Source of the DNA: Zantedeschia hybrid cultivar
Taxonomy: Eukaryota; Streptophyta; Magnoliopsida; Alismatales; Araceae
NCBI GenBank assembly: GCA_030544215.1
Contig: JARZZO010000011.1
Location: 3,396,001-3,460,000, forward strand
DNA: 64,000 bases
Direction of reading: 5' to 3'
Shown here: positions 34,636-46,637 of the stretch, piece after piece
Numbering within the stretch: the stretch's first letter is position 1
How the letters are laid out: each line of letters starts with the position of its first letter
The notes under the pieces: model-generated
Seen by the model: only the letters and a program-made list of their open reading frames with translations
Database searches by the model: none
What the model was told of the DNA's origin: nothing
Translations under genes and position numbers: made by a program

Positions 34636-34994
34636 TGAGATGGGTGCTCCTCTAGGGTTACCTTGCCAGCCCAGGCACTGAGGTCGGTGTGGCAGATGGA
34701 AGTGAACAAAACCCTAATCCGAACCTCCATCTTCTGAGGGGGATCCACCCTCACCTCCTCCATCACCATGGGTTCTCCAGGGCCCCACACCACAGCAGCT
34801 GCACCAGAGAAGATCAATGAACACCGGTTTCTTTCAAAGGATGCGAAGGCAGAGAATAGAGAGGCATATGAACAACTAGCTAGCAAATTAAGACGAAGGG
34901 TTAACTGCGATTGCTCACCATTGCAAGTGACGGGTTTCCCTGCTGTTACAAGAGGGCGCAGGGCACCGGTTGTCCTATTGCAAAGTCCCTCCAT
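30414..34994 (-). CDS. Alcohol dehydrogenase-like protein, copy A (10 exons)
   Basis: A medium-chain zinc dehydrogenase, 394 residues, most like the plant ADH-like (class III-related) group. Exons (minus strand): 34994-34919, 34798-34662, 34524-34475, 33799-33468, 33361-33279, 33172-33097, 32554-32493, 32271-32176, 31125-30964, 30524-30414; all junctions are GT-AG and in phase. Catalytic zinc ligands are intact: C61 (SICHTD), H84-E85 (GHE) and C194 (LLSCG). Structural zinc ligands are C114, C117, C120 and C128. The Rossmann motif GLGAIG is at 219-224, followed by D243 (GVDLNP), which favours NAD over NADP. The expected role is oxidation or reduction of small alcohols and aldehydes in the cytosol; the substrate cannot be read from sequence. 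A Lys/Gly/Pro leader (about 25 residues) precedes the core and differs most from copy B. The intron between exons 4 and 3, and those either side of exons 7 and 8, are enlarged by small transposons. Confidence 0.95.
31376..31684. mobile_element. MITE family B, copy 2, in an intron of ADH-like A
   Basis: Lies in the intron between exons 8 and 9 (31126-32175). Same motif order as the copies at 11.3 kb and 43.4 kb, ending ccaaacgacacctta on the right. Confidence 0.6.
32620..32992. mobile_element. Two small repeats (families G and H) in the intron between ADH-like A exons 6 and 7
   Basis: 32620-32802 resembles 50690-50862 (family G; shared gatcata, gtaatgtttagcc-like words). 32812-32992 is a hairpin-forming element (family H): gtaactcctgcatttgactc near 32820 is the imperfect reverse complement of gagtcaaatgcaagaattac near 32960. 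Related to 43187-43325. Confidence 0.6.
33800..34474. other. Enlarged intron of ADH-like A (between exons 3 and 4)
   Basis: 675 bp against 128 bp in copy B. It includes about 34000-34220, where ggagaataagttattatgtag and the reverse complement of gaataaattattctgcat suggest a fold-back insertion. Confidence 0.5.
34605..34632. repeat. (AT)n microsatellite in the ADH-like A intron
   Basis: About 14 AT units within the intron between exons 2 and 3. Confidence 0.8.
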
Positions 34995-35142
34995 GTTCTC
35001 GTGTCCTTCAGAAAGATCTACCAGTGTGGCCGTAATAAGAAATGGAAGAGAGCATCCAGTTGGAGAATCTCCTATAATAGGCTGTCGAAACCGTCTTTAC
35101 CAAGGAATCATAATTCTACGCGGAGAACACAACGCCAGAGAC

Positions 35143-35150
35143 CTATTTAA
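35143..35150 (-). promoter_or_regulatory. Possible TATA element of ADH-like A
   Basis: A ttaaatag element lies about 150 bp upstream of the ATG on the minus strand; weak by sequence alone. Confidence 0.35.
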
Positions 35151-35718
35151 GGATGACCTAATCTCACACTAGTTATAAGACAAGATAAGATAAGAAGAAG
35201 AAAGGTTCCCATGCAGTAATAACCTGCAACGCATGTATGGTTTGAATGCTTATCCGTGATGAGATGGCTGGAGTTGTTTCCCTAACGAACCACAGCTGCA
35301 TATGTGAAGACTTAATTAACTCTTAAAACGTCAAAATTTTCTCCAACCTCGCTAATTAGCTAAGGCTTCTTTGAGATCTAGAAAAGCTGGAAAACCGGCG
35401 GAATTGACTTATCGAAAGGTTAAGAACGCTTGATCTTGTCCGTGTACTACGTTAATCGAAGGCTTCAGTTGTTGGTGAGAAACAATACTAAATGCTAGCT
35501 TCATAGCTTGATATTTATATTGGAAAACGATATAGTAATATTTTTTCAGAACACCACTTTTTGATACACTTAATTAACATATCATTCATTAGAGAAAAGT
35601 GTTATTGTCTCGCACCTTTAACAAACCTACCTTCCAACGATATAATCAAACATGTTAAAAGTAGTGTTAAGGAATGATGTTATCATACCATTTTATTTAT
35701 AGACGTTAATTTTCAAAC

Positions 35719-35930
35719 GTAAGTGTTTAAAAGGCTTCTAGTCAAATATTTGATCAATTAAGGACGTAGCATCCTTCGGTCAACACAACGTGTGGCAGTA
35801 CTTCTCATGTACAGCCGATTTTGTAAGCGTTTGAAAGGTTTCTAGCTAGTCAAATATTTGATCAATTAAGGAAGTAGCATCCTTCGGTCAACACAACGTG
35901 TGGCAGTACTTGTCATGTACAACCGATTCG
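35719..35930. repeat. Tandem duplication, two copies of about 104 bp
   Basis: gtcaaatatttgatcaatta and catccttcggtcaacacaac occur in both copies, starting at about 35719 and 35823, with a few substitutions and a 4-base difference (ctag). Confidence 0.9.
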
Positions 35931-36454
35931 GCATTTAAAATCACACTTCAAAACGTAGGGCGACTATAGGCGAAGCAAGAAGGGGATGGAGGGTGTAGCA
36001 TGGATGATGGGAAGGGGAGTGGTTGGTGGAGGGAGCGGGAGTAGTTAAATGTATACATATGGTAGTAGTACAAGAAAGACAGGTTTGGTTGTAATTTGAT
36101 TTGGATATTAAGTAAGATGGTTCAGTCAAACAAAGAAAGAATGACAAAAGGAATGGGAAGCATGTGATGAATTTTATTTGGCAAGATCCCTTTTGAAACC
36201 AAAAACATGAGTATGCATAAGTAGACTTTCAAAAAAACTTATGTCGAAAATTGGGTAAAAACATCAATTGTTTGATCATTTTTCCACACAAGTTTATGGC
36301 AAGATCAAGAACATTTGTAAGAAGCATTCGGCACACAATTGAAATAGAGTTGAGCTTTTCACTTATAGACAGATGAATAACATGGGAGAATTATGAGACA
36401 CAATGATGGAGCCATAATAAATTCTGGGGGGAAGAGGATTTATAATTTTTAAGA

Positions 36455-36700
36455 ATTTTTATTTTTCAATCCCTATAATCTTTCAATATTCCTTATAATG
36501 CAATATTTGTATTCCATATTATAGTCTCTACAATCATTTAAAGCATCCCTAAAAAGACGCTCAATCCTCCCTAAAAATCCTCTTTGGAGGTTCTTTTTAA
36601 GGGTGGTTCAAAGATTGTGAGGGATCTAAAATAAATATAAAGATTACAAGGGTTCATAAGGAATATTGAAAGATTATAGAAACTAAAGACTAGATATCCC
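36455..36700. mobile_element. Fold-back element family E, copy 1
   Basis: ctataatctttcaatattcc near 36471 is the inverted partner of ggaatattgaaagattatag near 36660. The body holds the words tccctaaaa and a gattcaaag-like motif found again at 45.8 kb and 49.7 kb. Confidence 0.7.
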
Positions 36701-38954
36701 TAGTGTTTAATACAACGGTTATCCGTACAAAAAAATATCAGTTTAAGTAGTATTATTTATGGTTATTAAAGTACAATTCAAATATAAGAATAGGCATGTG
36801 TAAAACTTTTTTCAGATTTTATAGGAATAAATAAATGTGAAATAAATATCTTAGAAGAGTTTAAGCTGAATATATGCTTCAGTATAGGAGTTTTCAAAAA
36901 GTTTGGGGGGCCGCCACATACCTGAAGACATGACAAAATTTATAGCCTAGACAGACAAGTATGTTGAGATGAGAATTTGCTATTAATTGAGTTTACCTGT
37001 AATAAAATTTTTCATAGAACAATTAAGATGACTCTATATGAGGCTTTCTAATGGTAAACGAGGCCGCTCACTTATTTGACAAGCTAAGGTAGGTGAGAAG
37101 AGCTTGCTTGGTCCACAAATTGTGCTAGCTAGACAATTCTGAGAAGATAGATGTGATAAGAAAAATCTTCTTGCAACACAAAGTAGACGAGGAATTATGC
37201 AAATTAACAATAAGAGAAGAGAGAGGTATGAAGGGAAATGGAAGCTATGTTAATATTTTTTTCATGTTTATTTAAGGGCTTTGTGGAAAATATATGACTT
37301 GCTGTAATATATTAGGTGGAATTCTTGTATATATATATAAATCACTAAAAAATGGTCTGTGAAAAAATTGTAAATTTGTAGTGACAAGTGTGTAAAGAAA
37401 AACTTTATCAGTTTATATGCAAAAAATCTAATTCTAAAATCTTTATGACAATGAGAGAATTTAATTAAGTTGAAAACATTAAAATCATAAATAATGTTAA
37501 AAATGATAAAAATGAATACCTCATTAATGGGCCGGGCATCCTCCTCATCAATTTGATGCTGCAATTTGTCCGCATTCTAGCTAGATGAGTTTTGTCAAGT
37601 AGGAAATTCTTAGAAAACTAAGTAAACTGCAGGAAGTCAAATATTCCTTTCACGTGAGTTGCTAAATGAGAGCTCAGATTTGTATAATTATCATTCTCAA
37701 AGAGACTCTCCGAGTTTCCTTTAACTGTAGAAAGGGCAATTTAATTAACTTGTGTTTGATAATAATATATAGTTTATATATTTTTCCAGCTAGCTTTCGA
37801 AATTCCTCCGGTTTGTTTTCCATTCAGCAACCAATTGCTTTGCCTTTTGTGTGTTCTTGTTTCTATTTCTTCCGAATTGAGACTTTTTCAGATGAAATTC
37901 TAAAACCGTGGTGTTGAGATTCAGAGGCCCAGAATCATTTGCTCAGAGCCACCACCAGCCAACAGCCAACATTTTTCCTCATTCGATTTTTTTTTTTTTA
38001 TAAATTTTAACTTGGTCACATCGGATATGGAAGGGGAATCAAACCCCAATTCGTTAACAAATCCACCAGGTAATAAAGGACACGTTTGTACCCAACACAA
38101 ACACCCCCAACAGAAAGGAACTATTTTAGTGGTCGGTCATTTTTGCATTTCAAAGGGTACATATATTGGCGAATCCTACCCTAATTAACTATTCTTAATT
38201 GCTTTTAAATAGTGGATGGAACAATTAGAGGAAGTTGTTGTGTTAAATGCGGCTAGAAGTCTATTATGTGAAAAAAGAAGACCTTCGTATTAATTAATGT
38301 TCAATTGTATGTTCTCGGTCATATCTTCGATTTTCTTAAAATATGATGCTTAAGAAGTGCAAATGAGTGCACGGAAGGATGGTTATCTGTTTGACTTACC
38401 GGGAGGCCTCCGATTGGAAGATTAGGAATGCGCATAAAGGTGTAGAAAGATTAATATAAATAAAAGAAAAAAAGAGATCTCCAATTTCGAACACGAACCC
38501 TTTTGATTGTGGGTCATGCTTAATTAATATCCAATAGATCGACTAGGAGCCACTTGATACTCTGGAGTTGTGTGTGTGTTTTTTTTTTCTTTTTTCTTTT
38601 TTTTGTTATCTTATTTCCTAGCTATATACCAATATCGAACATTAATTAATACATTATCTTATTTACATCCGACCCACTTAATTATATGAACCATAAGAAA
38701 GATGGAACATGCACACAAATGAATAAATATAATCAACGCCTTTCTCGGATTCATTATCATACATTATTGGTACATAATGCTTTTTAATAGCATAAAAATG
38801 GCTTTTCAGTACATTGATGTATTAGGGAGGCATGCATTCATCATACTTTGCCAGCCTTTCATTTATAAAATTAATGAAAAAATGGGCATGAAGAGAGAAA
38901 TATTGGAGAATTATGGAGGTTGAGATGCAACACGCGCGAGGAGGCGTTTAGCAT

Positions 38955-41354
38955 TCAAAAGCGAATCAGGCATCGCAGTGATTTCCCTTCGACTAGAAGT
39001 TGCATTGCCTTGTTGATCTCAGCGAAGGGGAGCTCGTGGGTGATGAAACCGTCCAACTTTAGAACCTGCAAGAACCCAACATGTTAGAACATCATCAAGA
39101 TACATAGGCTACTTTAATATTAGACATTTGATATTAAACTAGATATACTCAGACTTGCATCCATTTTTATATATTTATTTTCATAAGTATATACATGAAA
39201 ATAAAAAATTAATTTCAAAAATTATAAAAGATTGTCCCCGACCCCCCCAAAATAGAATGGAACGTTATAAGAAACAGCATTCTTATTTTAGGTGCTCACC
39301 CCTTTCGTGCATTTGTCAACCAAATCAGGCAGCTGGCTCTTCCCTTTAATGTCTCCAAACACACACCCAACGATCCGTCTACCATCGAACAGCTCCATGG
39401 GATGGAATGGGAGTAGTTTTGGGGTTGTGTAGATCCCCAGAAGCACAGTTAAACCCCAACCCTGTACAACAAAATCAAATTAAGCAACCAGTTAATGATT
39501 AAACACTTTTTTTCCTGCCTTTGCAAGGCCCGTGTAGTGTATATATACTTACGTCGTGGGTGGACAGGAAGGCTTCGCGCAGCACCTCCACATGCCCAAC
39601 GCACTCGAAGCTGTAGTCGACCCCTCCATTCGCCATCTCCCTGATGACCTGCACACGACGCATCACAACTCTGCATGTGAGCTCTCCGCACAAGCATATA
39701 TATATATATACATAGATAATCTTCCTACCATATATAATTAAACCTCGTAAGACATTTAACTACGGTTCCAATGGCAACGTGCATGCCCTCTTAACTCGTT
39801 AAGCTACTATCCACGTACATAACCAACACAAAGACATGGCAATTTAGTACTTGTATCCTTGTTGATTTACCTGGTGCACGGGCTTGGTGCACTCCCTGCT
39901 GTTGATGATGTCTGTGACCCCCATCTCCTTGGCTGTACATAATTCGTAAGAGATACGAAAAGGTTAGAAAGGTGACCTAAATTCTATTGATGACAAGTGC
40001 AATAGAATTAATCATATTGAAGCAAGTACCTTTGACGAATTTGTCCGGGTTGACGTCGACCCCGATGATCTTTGAAGCCCCTCTCACCCTCGCCCCTTCT
40101 GCGACCTGTGCACATACTTAATCATGTTAGCTGAATTGGGAAGCTGGGAATTTGCGACCGATAGGAAGAAGAACCTTAGCTATATAAAAGGAGAAACGCC
40201 AATACCCACCGCAAGCCCAATGGCCCCCAGTCCGAATACGACCACAGTGGATCCCTTTTGAACGTTTGCAGTGTTCCATGCAGCTCCCACACCTTCAAAC
40301 CATGCCAGGTAACGTTAGCTACCATTCTACAATGAGGACAGCAGCTCCATGCGACAGGATGGTCTATTGTGTGTAAGCTACGTACCTGTGGAGATGCCGC
40401 AGCTGAGGAGGCACATCCTGTTGAGGGGGGCGTCCTTTGGTATCTTGGCGACGCAGGCGGAGTCGAGGACGGTGTACTCGCTGAAGGTGGAGGTGTTGAG
40501 GAAGTGGTACACCGGCTCCCCCCCGGCGACGGTTGAAAACCTCGTCTTGCCATCGTAGGTCATGGTGGTCTTGAAGGGGTCGACCCGGTACTTCTCGCAG
40601 AGGTTGGTCTTGCTGGACAGGCAGTGCCAGCAGCTGCCGCACTCCCCGCTGAAGATGGGGATGACATGATCCCCAGGCTTCAGGTCCTTCACCCCTTCTC
40701 CTACGCTCTCCACAATCCTGAGGAACACCAGCCAAGATGCATATAATTAAACTTAGTATACAAGGGGGAATATATAGTAAATTTCTGGCACAGCTGTTTA
40801 AGTTTTGGTGGACTTGGATGTGGAGACCATGAACATGAGTCTTACCCGGAGGCTTCATGGCCGAGAATGCGAGGGTACACGCGCTGCGCCTCGTTCTTTA
40901 GCACAAGCAAAGTAGAAGATGTCAAGAATTAGTAAGAGATGGTGTACTTGAACTTTGTGTCATGTACCCATAATGCAGAATTGTAGTGTGCATGTATTGG
41001 TGACGTTGGTTTTCCTCTAGGGTTGTTACCTTGCCAGCCCAGGCGCTGAGATCAGTGTGGCAGATGGAAGTGAACAAGACCTTAATTCGGACCTCCATCT
41101 TCTGGGGTGGATCCACCCTCACCTCCTCTATCACCATGGGTTCCCCAGGCCCCCACGCCACAGCAGCTTCACCACAGAAGACAAACAACACCTCTCAGAA
41201 CACGAAGAGGCAAAGAATAGGGAAAGGTACGGATGGATAACTGGCATACACAAACGATTAAGTACTGCGATTGTCTACCTTTGCAGGTGATTGGTTTCCC
41301 TGCAGTTGCAGGAAGGCGGGAGGCAACGGTTGTTCCATTGCGAAGGCCCGTCAT
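38955..41354 (-). CDS. Alcohol dehydrogenase-like protein, copy B (10 exons)
   Basis: Tandem paralogue of copy A, also 394 residues. Exons (minus strand): 41354-41279, 41166-41030, 40895-40846, 40717-40386, 40292-40210, 40105-40030, 39932-39871, 39648-39553, 39461-39300, 39065-38955. Every exon has the same length and phase as in copy A, with GT-AG junctions throughout. Zinc ligands are all present: SICHTD, GHE, structural CGSCWHC...C and LLSCG; the Rossmann GLGAIG and GVDVNP are intact. By eye the two proteins are roughly 85% identical, most different in the first 25 residues and around the structural zinc loop. The gene is about 2.4 kb against 4.6 kb for copy A because its introns lack insertions. 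Function is by family: an NAD-dependent alcohol/aldehyde dehydrogenase-like enzyme, probably cytosolic, substrate unknown. A TATA box lies about 105 bp upstream. Confidence 0.95.
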
Positions 41355-41458
41355 CTTCGTCTGTATCTCAGATATTGGAATTGCAAGGCTGTATCTGATC
41401 AGATGGAATTGCAAGGCAGCGTGCGAGTGTGAGAAGCAAATGGAGGGAGGACAGTAGG

Positions 41459-41466
41459 TATTTATA
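41459..41466 (-). promoter_or_regulatory. TATA box of ADH-like B
   Basis: TATAAATA on the minus strand lies 105-112 bp upstream of the chosen ATG, supporting that start. Confidence 0.65.
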
Positions 41467-41849
41467 GAGTGCAAAGTGCTGAGTTAGGTGGGAGAGTCTC
41501 CTGGAAAAGGCTTACCTAACCCATCAAAATTGGGGGGTCTTTATGTAATGGGTAAGAACAAGACAGTTGTCTAAACAATAAGTTAGATGCACCTGAAACA
41601 GGAGAAAGGTAAGGTAAAGAAGATGATAAAGGGAAAAGGATACGGATAAGCCCAAGCCATGACCAAGTCTACCATGTAGGAAGCTTCGCGGTAAGGAGCA
41701 TGCATGGCTTTAATGTTTTCCCGTGATGGAGGGCGCGCGACAATTTTTTCCATGGCTTTTATCTATATAATCTTAGAATACATGTTTTTAAATGTTGTAC
41801 CGTTCACACACCATCCGTCGTTGCCAATGTACCACACAGTGAATCAGAT

Positions 41850-42510
41850 TTTGCCTTCATATATGACCTTGTCATCAAAGTCATTCTTCCGAACTTAACT
41901 ACAGTTGAGAGTATACTTAACTCGAATATGAAATGACCATCATATTAGTATATATGTTTAGAATATATAACTTATCATTTCCCTTAATTAACAATGTTGG
42001 AGAACAGTTTTAGAATATTCTCAGGATAGTTAACTAGAGGGAGATACGATTATCGGTTTATTTAAAGAGTTTAGAAATGTAGCATCCAACGCATAACTTA
42101 AGGTGTCTAGCAACAAATTTATAGGATTCAAAAGTGTGCGTGTGTGTGTATAGATACACAGTCGAAAAAAGTTATCTTCAAATATATGTCGTTGATGTTG
42201 TACCCTTGAAACAATCAGAGGTACCAAATATGGCCCTAATTTATAAGGTGAACCATGTTTTGCTTTCATATCCTTATCATTAATATTGTTACTCTCCCTA
42301 ACTTAACTACAGTTGAGATGGTGTTTTAGCTAAACTGTGAAATGTGGGAATAGGAGAAAGAATGCCTTTAAAATTATAATTAACATTCTAGTTTACCGTT
42401 CTTAATTATAATCAAATTAACGAATAATCTTAGGCTCATCTCTCCGAATAGTTGACCAGAGGGTTGTGGTTGTCTATTATTTAAAGTTTAGGTGTGTAGC
42501 AGCAAATAAA
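41850..42510. repeat. Diverged tandem duplication, about 408-bp period
   Basis: 41850-42150 and 42258-42510 share ordered words: aacttaactacagttgaga, a ttaattaacaatg/ctcatctcc-type middle, gttaactagaggga/gttgaccagaggg, and tttaaagagtttag/tttaaagtttaggt. The copies are old. No coding content. Confidence 0.6.
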
Positions 42511-42594
42511 ATACTTTCAAGTACCCATAATCAAATACGAACAATTTTAAAAATACGTCTTCAAAAACCTCCTTTCCATGTCTAACTTTCATTA

Positions 42595-43180
42595 CATCAA
42601 ACTTTGAAGGTTTCCTCAACTTGTGGGCTTCTCCTAGATTTGGAAGTCAGGAAAAACTTAAGCGCACCTGTTCAAATGTAAGAATTTTGCAACAGATAAG
42701 TACTGGGATTGGTGGATATGGCCCGTTTAATGCACTAAAGAAAGAATCCCGTGTGTTTTATTGCGTTAATGGAGGGGTCTACGGTCGTTGGTTCGTGGTT
42801 TCCTTAGACAAATCATGTTGTTGCGTTATGCATGTGGGATTTAATTTCGTCGGAGTTGAACTGAGACTTCTGTTCAAAACTGGAACGCTTGAAAAATTTT
42901 CTGACAAAAAAATATCACATAGGCTAAGGAGAGAACACCCGGGTCAACGGTCAGCCTCCGCGTTCAGAGAGTAATGTCAACGTCAACGAAGGCGGCGTTT
43001 CAAAGATCCCACTTTATAGCAATACTAGCAAGGGAGGACGGAGAGAAAAGGCGGGTGATGCCCCGGGGGGAGGGGAGTCCAGTGGGCTCCACACTCTCCT
43101 TTTTCTTTGACCGTTACATCACTCTCAGTCTCACATTCCCAACCAACCGCCCGCCCCCAACACCCAACTACCCACTCACG
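42595..43180. other. Intergenic; unassigned 117-codon frame
   Basis: A plus-strand frame at 42621-42974 (includes RILQQISTGIGGYGPFNA) has normal base composition but no domain I recognise, no splice context and no promoter signal. It is not called as a gene. Confidence 0.3.
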
Positions 43181-43186
43181 TATAAT

Positions 43187-43325
43187 TGTTGGAAAACCAT
43201 TTTACCACACAAAAATTTGACACCACATATGACATAAATTTTAAGGTGAAGCTGTAAATATAAATTTTAAAATTTGTCATATGTCTAATTGTAAATTTGT
43301 ATTTCAGAAAACTGTTTTTCGTAAT
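43187..43325. mobile_element. Hairpin MITE family H, copy 2
   Basis: ggaaaaccattttaccaca and aaatttgacaccacatatga match the wording of the intron element at about 32812-32992. The right arm is gaaaactgtttttc. Confidence 0.5.
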
Positions 43326-43388
43326 TGCTCTCTCTTTCTCTCTCAACCCTCTCCAACCTCCCCTCAATCCCCCTTCCTCTCTCTTTCC

Positions 43389-43690
43389 TAGGTGTCTTTT
43401 GATGTAAAATGCCGTAAAACATCTAAAACAGCAGTAAAAATAATGTTCTCCTCGTATTTGGAATGTTTGTAAATCATTTTATGATATTTTCTTTTGTACA
43501 TTTGATGTGTCATAAATTATCATATTTTGAAATCGGTTGACTCTTGAAATCCTCTTTTTAATTGATTTCAGTTTTCAGTCCAAAATCATCATAAAACAAG
43601 ACCGGTGATTTTTAAATTTTATTTTTCTATTTTAAAATCGGTAATTTCAGAATTGAAACTTTTAGGCACTTTATGATGCATCAATCTAGC
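43389..43690. mobile_element. MITE family B, copy 3
   Basis: Begins aggtgtcttttgatgtaaaa and continues with tgatttcagttttcagtc-type words shared with 11.3 kb and 31.4 kb. Confidence 0.6.
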
Positions 43691-44320
43691 CTCTAGCCAG
43701 TTAAGGTGCCGCTTGCAGTGTCGTAAACGGTTGCAATATTCTTATCATTTTAAAAACGTCCGTTCTAAATACTAAGGCTCTAGTATTATAAGCGGGTTAA
43801 TTAAGTTGATGGGTTGATAGAGTGGGGGGGGGGTGTTGTTGTTTCAACCTAATCTTACATGGGTTGGATTGGATTAAGGGTTAACCAATGCCCTAACTGA
43901 ATCCGAGCCTAGACATTAACGTACAAATAATTTAAATTATTAGAATACATTTCATTTAGTTTGATATCTTTGAAGAAGAATTTAAATTAAACATCACTAC
44001 AAAAAGACTCTCAAGTAGTAACCATGAAGTTACACTAGTATCTTCTTTTTTAGTTAATTTGTTAACATAGATAGATAAAATCGTTTGTATCTTTATGTAT
44101 AGAGTTTTGATAATAAGGAGAAAAATAAAAAATATGAACTATTAAGAATATAACTCTCGACTCAATCAAATCGAACTTGGTAAAGGTCGGGTTACATAGG
44201 CTGAGCTCGGTTGGGACACTACTGGATATGTTGGATTAGCGTCGAGAAAGTAGGATTGAGATAAGTTAGGGTTCAGAGTCTTTTTACATAAGTTAAATTA
44301 AGGTTGACATGAAGCCAGTC
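43691..44320. other. Intergenic; no gene recognised
   Basis: AT-rich sequence with a G-run near 43827. Nothing further seen. Confidence 0.5.
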
Positions 44321-44324
44321 TAAC

Positions 44325-45180
44325 TAGAACAAAGTTACAGTACTCCTATTAAAAGATTTGAAACTTTATCTTATAATAATTTTGGCTTAAAAATTGAAGT
44401 CACAAATAATTTAATGTCGCAACATATATATGACTATATTTTGATACTCAAGGATTTAAAACATCTAGAATGTTGAGAAAACATGAAGATTAATATAGTA
44501 TCATGTGAAGACTCTTAACACGGATTGTTATTTAATTAGTTACATATGGTTGCTTACTCCTTAGCCAAGAATTGGCATAAAAGGGTGAATTACCGATTAC
44601 CTCTCCACTCCTTCCCTCCACCCTCACCGGAATCAGCGACGTAACAAACGGCAGATTATACTAGCTAGACTCTTTTTTTAAACTTTTGCCTTATATTAGA
44701 ATTCCTTTTGCTTTCAATCCGATCGATCAAAAGGATCATAAATTAATGTAGCAAGTCACACACACACACAGAGAAGAGAAAGAGAGAGAGAATGAAAGAA
44801 ACATGAATGTCGTATTAGTAGACATCTTCATCGTAAGGATAAAGTGTATTTAAGCATGTCCCCTTTGTTTGAGAGAAGTTAGAGTTGATTTGTCGATCTA
44901 ACTAGACCAAAGTTAAAGCCCTATTAAAAGATTTTTAAACTTTATCTTATAATATTTTTGGCTTAAAAGTTGAAGTCATAGATAATTTAATGTCATAACA
45001 TATGACTACAGGAAGACGCAAACGGAATCGGCGACGAAACAAACGGCAGATTATACTTGACTTATTTTTGGAAGTTTTTGCCTTATATTAGAATTCCTTT
45101 TGCTTTCAATCCGATCAAAACGATTATAAAATAATGCAGCAAAAAACCTACGTCCAGAGAGAGAGAGAGAGGGAGGGAGA
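44325..45180. repeat. Local tandem duplication with microsatellites
   Basis: Copy 1 (44325-44800) and copy 2 (44896-45180) share two ordered parts. Part a has tattaaaagat and aactttatcttataat. Part b has aacaaacggcagattatact and ccttatattagaattccttt. Copy 1 carries about 170 bp more in its middle. Each copy ends in a purine repeat (cacaca/gaga near 44757-44793; gaga near 45158-45172). Confidence 0.85.
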
Positions 45181-45810
45181 GATAAGCCGCATCATATTAC
45201 TACCGAAGCCGGCCTAGAAATAGGGCCGGGTCAAGATCGAGTCTATCGGCCAGAGTTAGTGGTTATTCAGAAGAAACAGACCTTCGGCTCATTTACTCAC
45301 AGGTGCCGTCACAGCACAAGAAGAGGGTAGAACATTTTTAGGAATAGTCTTACGTCGGCTGCAGCGAACAAGTGCACCTGTCTCTCACATTATAAAAAAG
45401 AAAGATTATTCAACAAAATGTATTTTTTGGAACTCATATCATTCTCCTTAATATTTTTATTCCACTTCCTTTCTCGATCTGCCACGTACTGACTTAGATG
45501 TCGGAGGGATCTACCTCGGATCACACTCGAGGTCTCATCCGAACACATGTGTTTTGTGTAGACTCACGGTTTTGTGTAGACTCACGGAGACCCTATCGTC
45601 TGGATCCTCTCCCTCTAGTAGGATCTCGAATATTCCATCCAAGATCTACTTGTGAGAGCACCTCTCGACTACGTCATTACGTAAAACTTACGAAAAACCA
45701 GAATGTTGAATGTAATAAAATGAAGCTGTAAGTGTTGTCTTAAACAAGTGCACGACCAAGATTTTCTTATACATTACACACATAGCATGGTAAGCAAAAC
45801 ATTTTAGAGA
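45181..45810. other. Intergenic; no gene recognised
   Basis: A 16-base phrase (gtgtagactcacggtt/a) is repeated back-to-back near 45555-45590. The frame at 45498-45731 has no domain. Confidence 0.5.
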
Positions 45811-45814
45811 AAAT

Positions 45815-46060
45815 CAATTTTGCTTTTCAGTCCATATAATCTTTCAATGTTCTTTATAACTTTTTGGAATCTTCATATTCCTTATTAATTTATAGAATCA
45901 TTTAAAATGTCCCTAAAAGATCTCTTTAATGCTTCCTAAAACGCCTCTCTTAAAGGATTTTTAAGGATAGTTCAAAGATTGTCACGAGTTTAAGGGAATA
46001 TGAAGATTGTAGGGGTTTAAAAATATTGAAAGATTATATAGACTATAAAACAAAAAATTC
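45815..46060. mobile_element. Fold-back element family E, copy 2
   Basis: Left arm ccatataatctttcaatgtt and right arm aatattgaaagattatatag, with the family's internal words. Confidence 0.65.
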
Positions 46061-46637
46061 ATATCATCCTATATTTTTTATTCATCGTGACAAAATAAAA
46101 TCATGTCAACTGGTCAAGAATTTCACTATCCTTTTATAAATTTATCCAGAAATTTTCACGAGAGTATTTAACCTTGCAAAGTGGTTCTTGCTGATTCAAA
46201 CAAGCTTCCATGTAAATTACAATAGCACAAAAATACTAGCATTAGAGTCTTATCATTCTGATGAAAACGAAATGGAGAGATCAAAAAGAAGATGAACATA
46301 GAAATGCACAAGGAATCCAAACCTAATGGATAGCGAGCTTTCCCACTTCGCAATAGATGGGTGTGCAATGGGGAGATGAGATCCTCTAGATTTTATTCTT
46401 TGAAACAAATGTGCCTTCACTCACATGATGTATGGATGAATTTAAATCTCACACTCATCTTTTTTATTGAAATGACTTATTTACTTTTGCCCGAGTGAGT
46501 ACATTATAATCCAAAGAATAAGATCTAAAAGATTTAATCTCTACAAAACAGCCCAACGTGGGTGACATTGACTGGGCCTAGAAACTATTACTTTTGGTTA
46601 GCAGGATAATAAGCAGCCAATGCCAGTTTTACTGGAC

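Larger units (their letters stand above)
35155..38940. other. Intergenic between the two ADH-like genes
   Basis: No gene is recognised. It holds a 104-bp tandem duplication (35719-35930), a family E fold-back (36455-36700) and AT-rich filler. Small frames (35941-36147, 37268-37564, 37666-37917) carry no domain. Confidence 0.5.

Noticed and set aside
42621..42974. 117-codon plus-strand frame
   Set aside because: No recognised domain, no promoter or splice context, and no second copy; kept only as an unassigned stretch.
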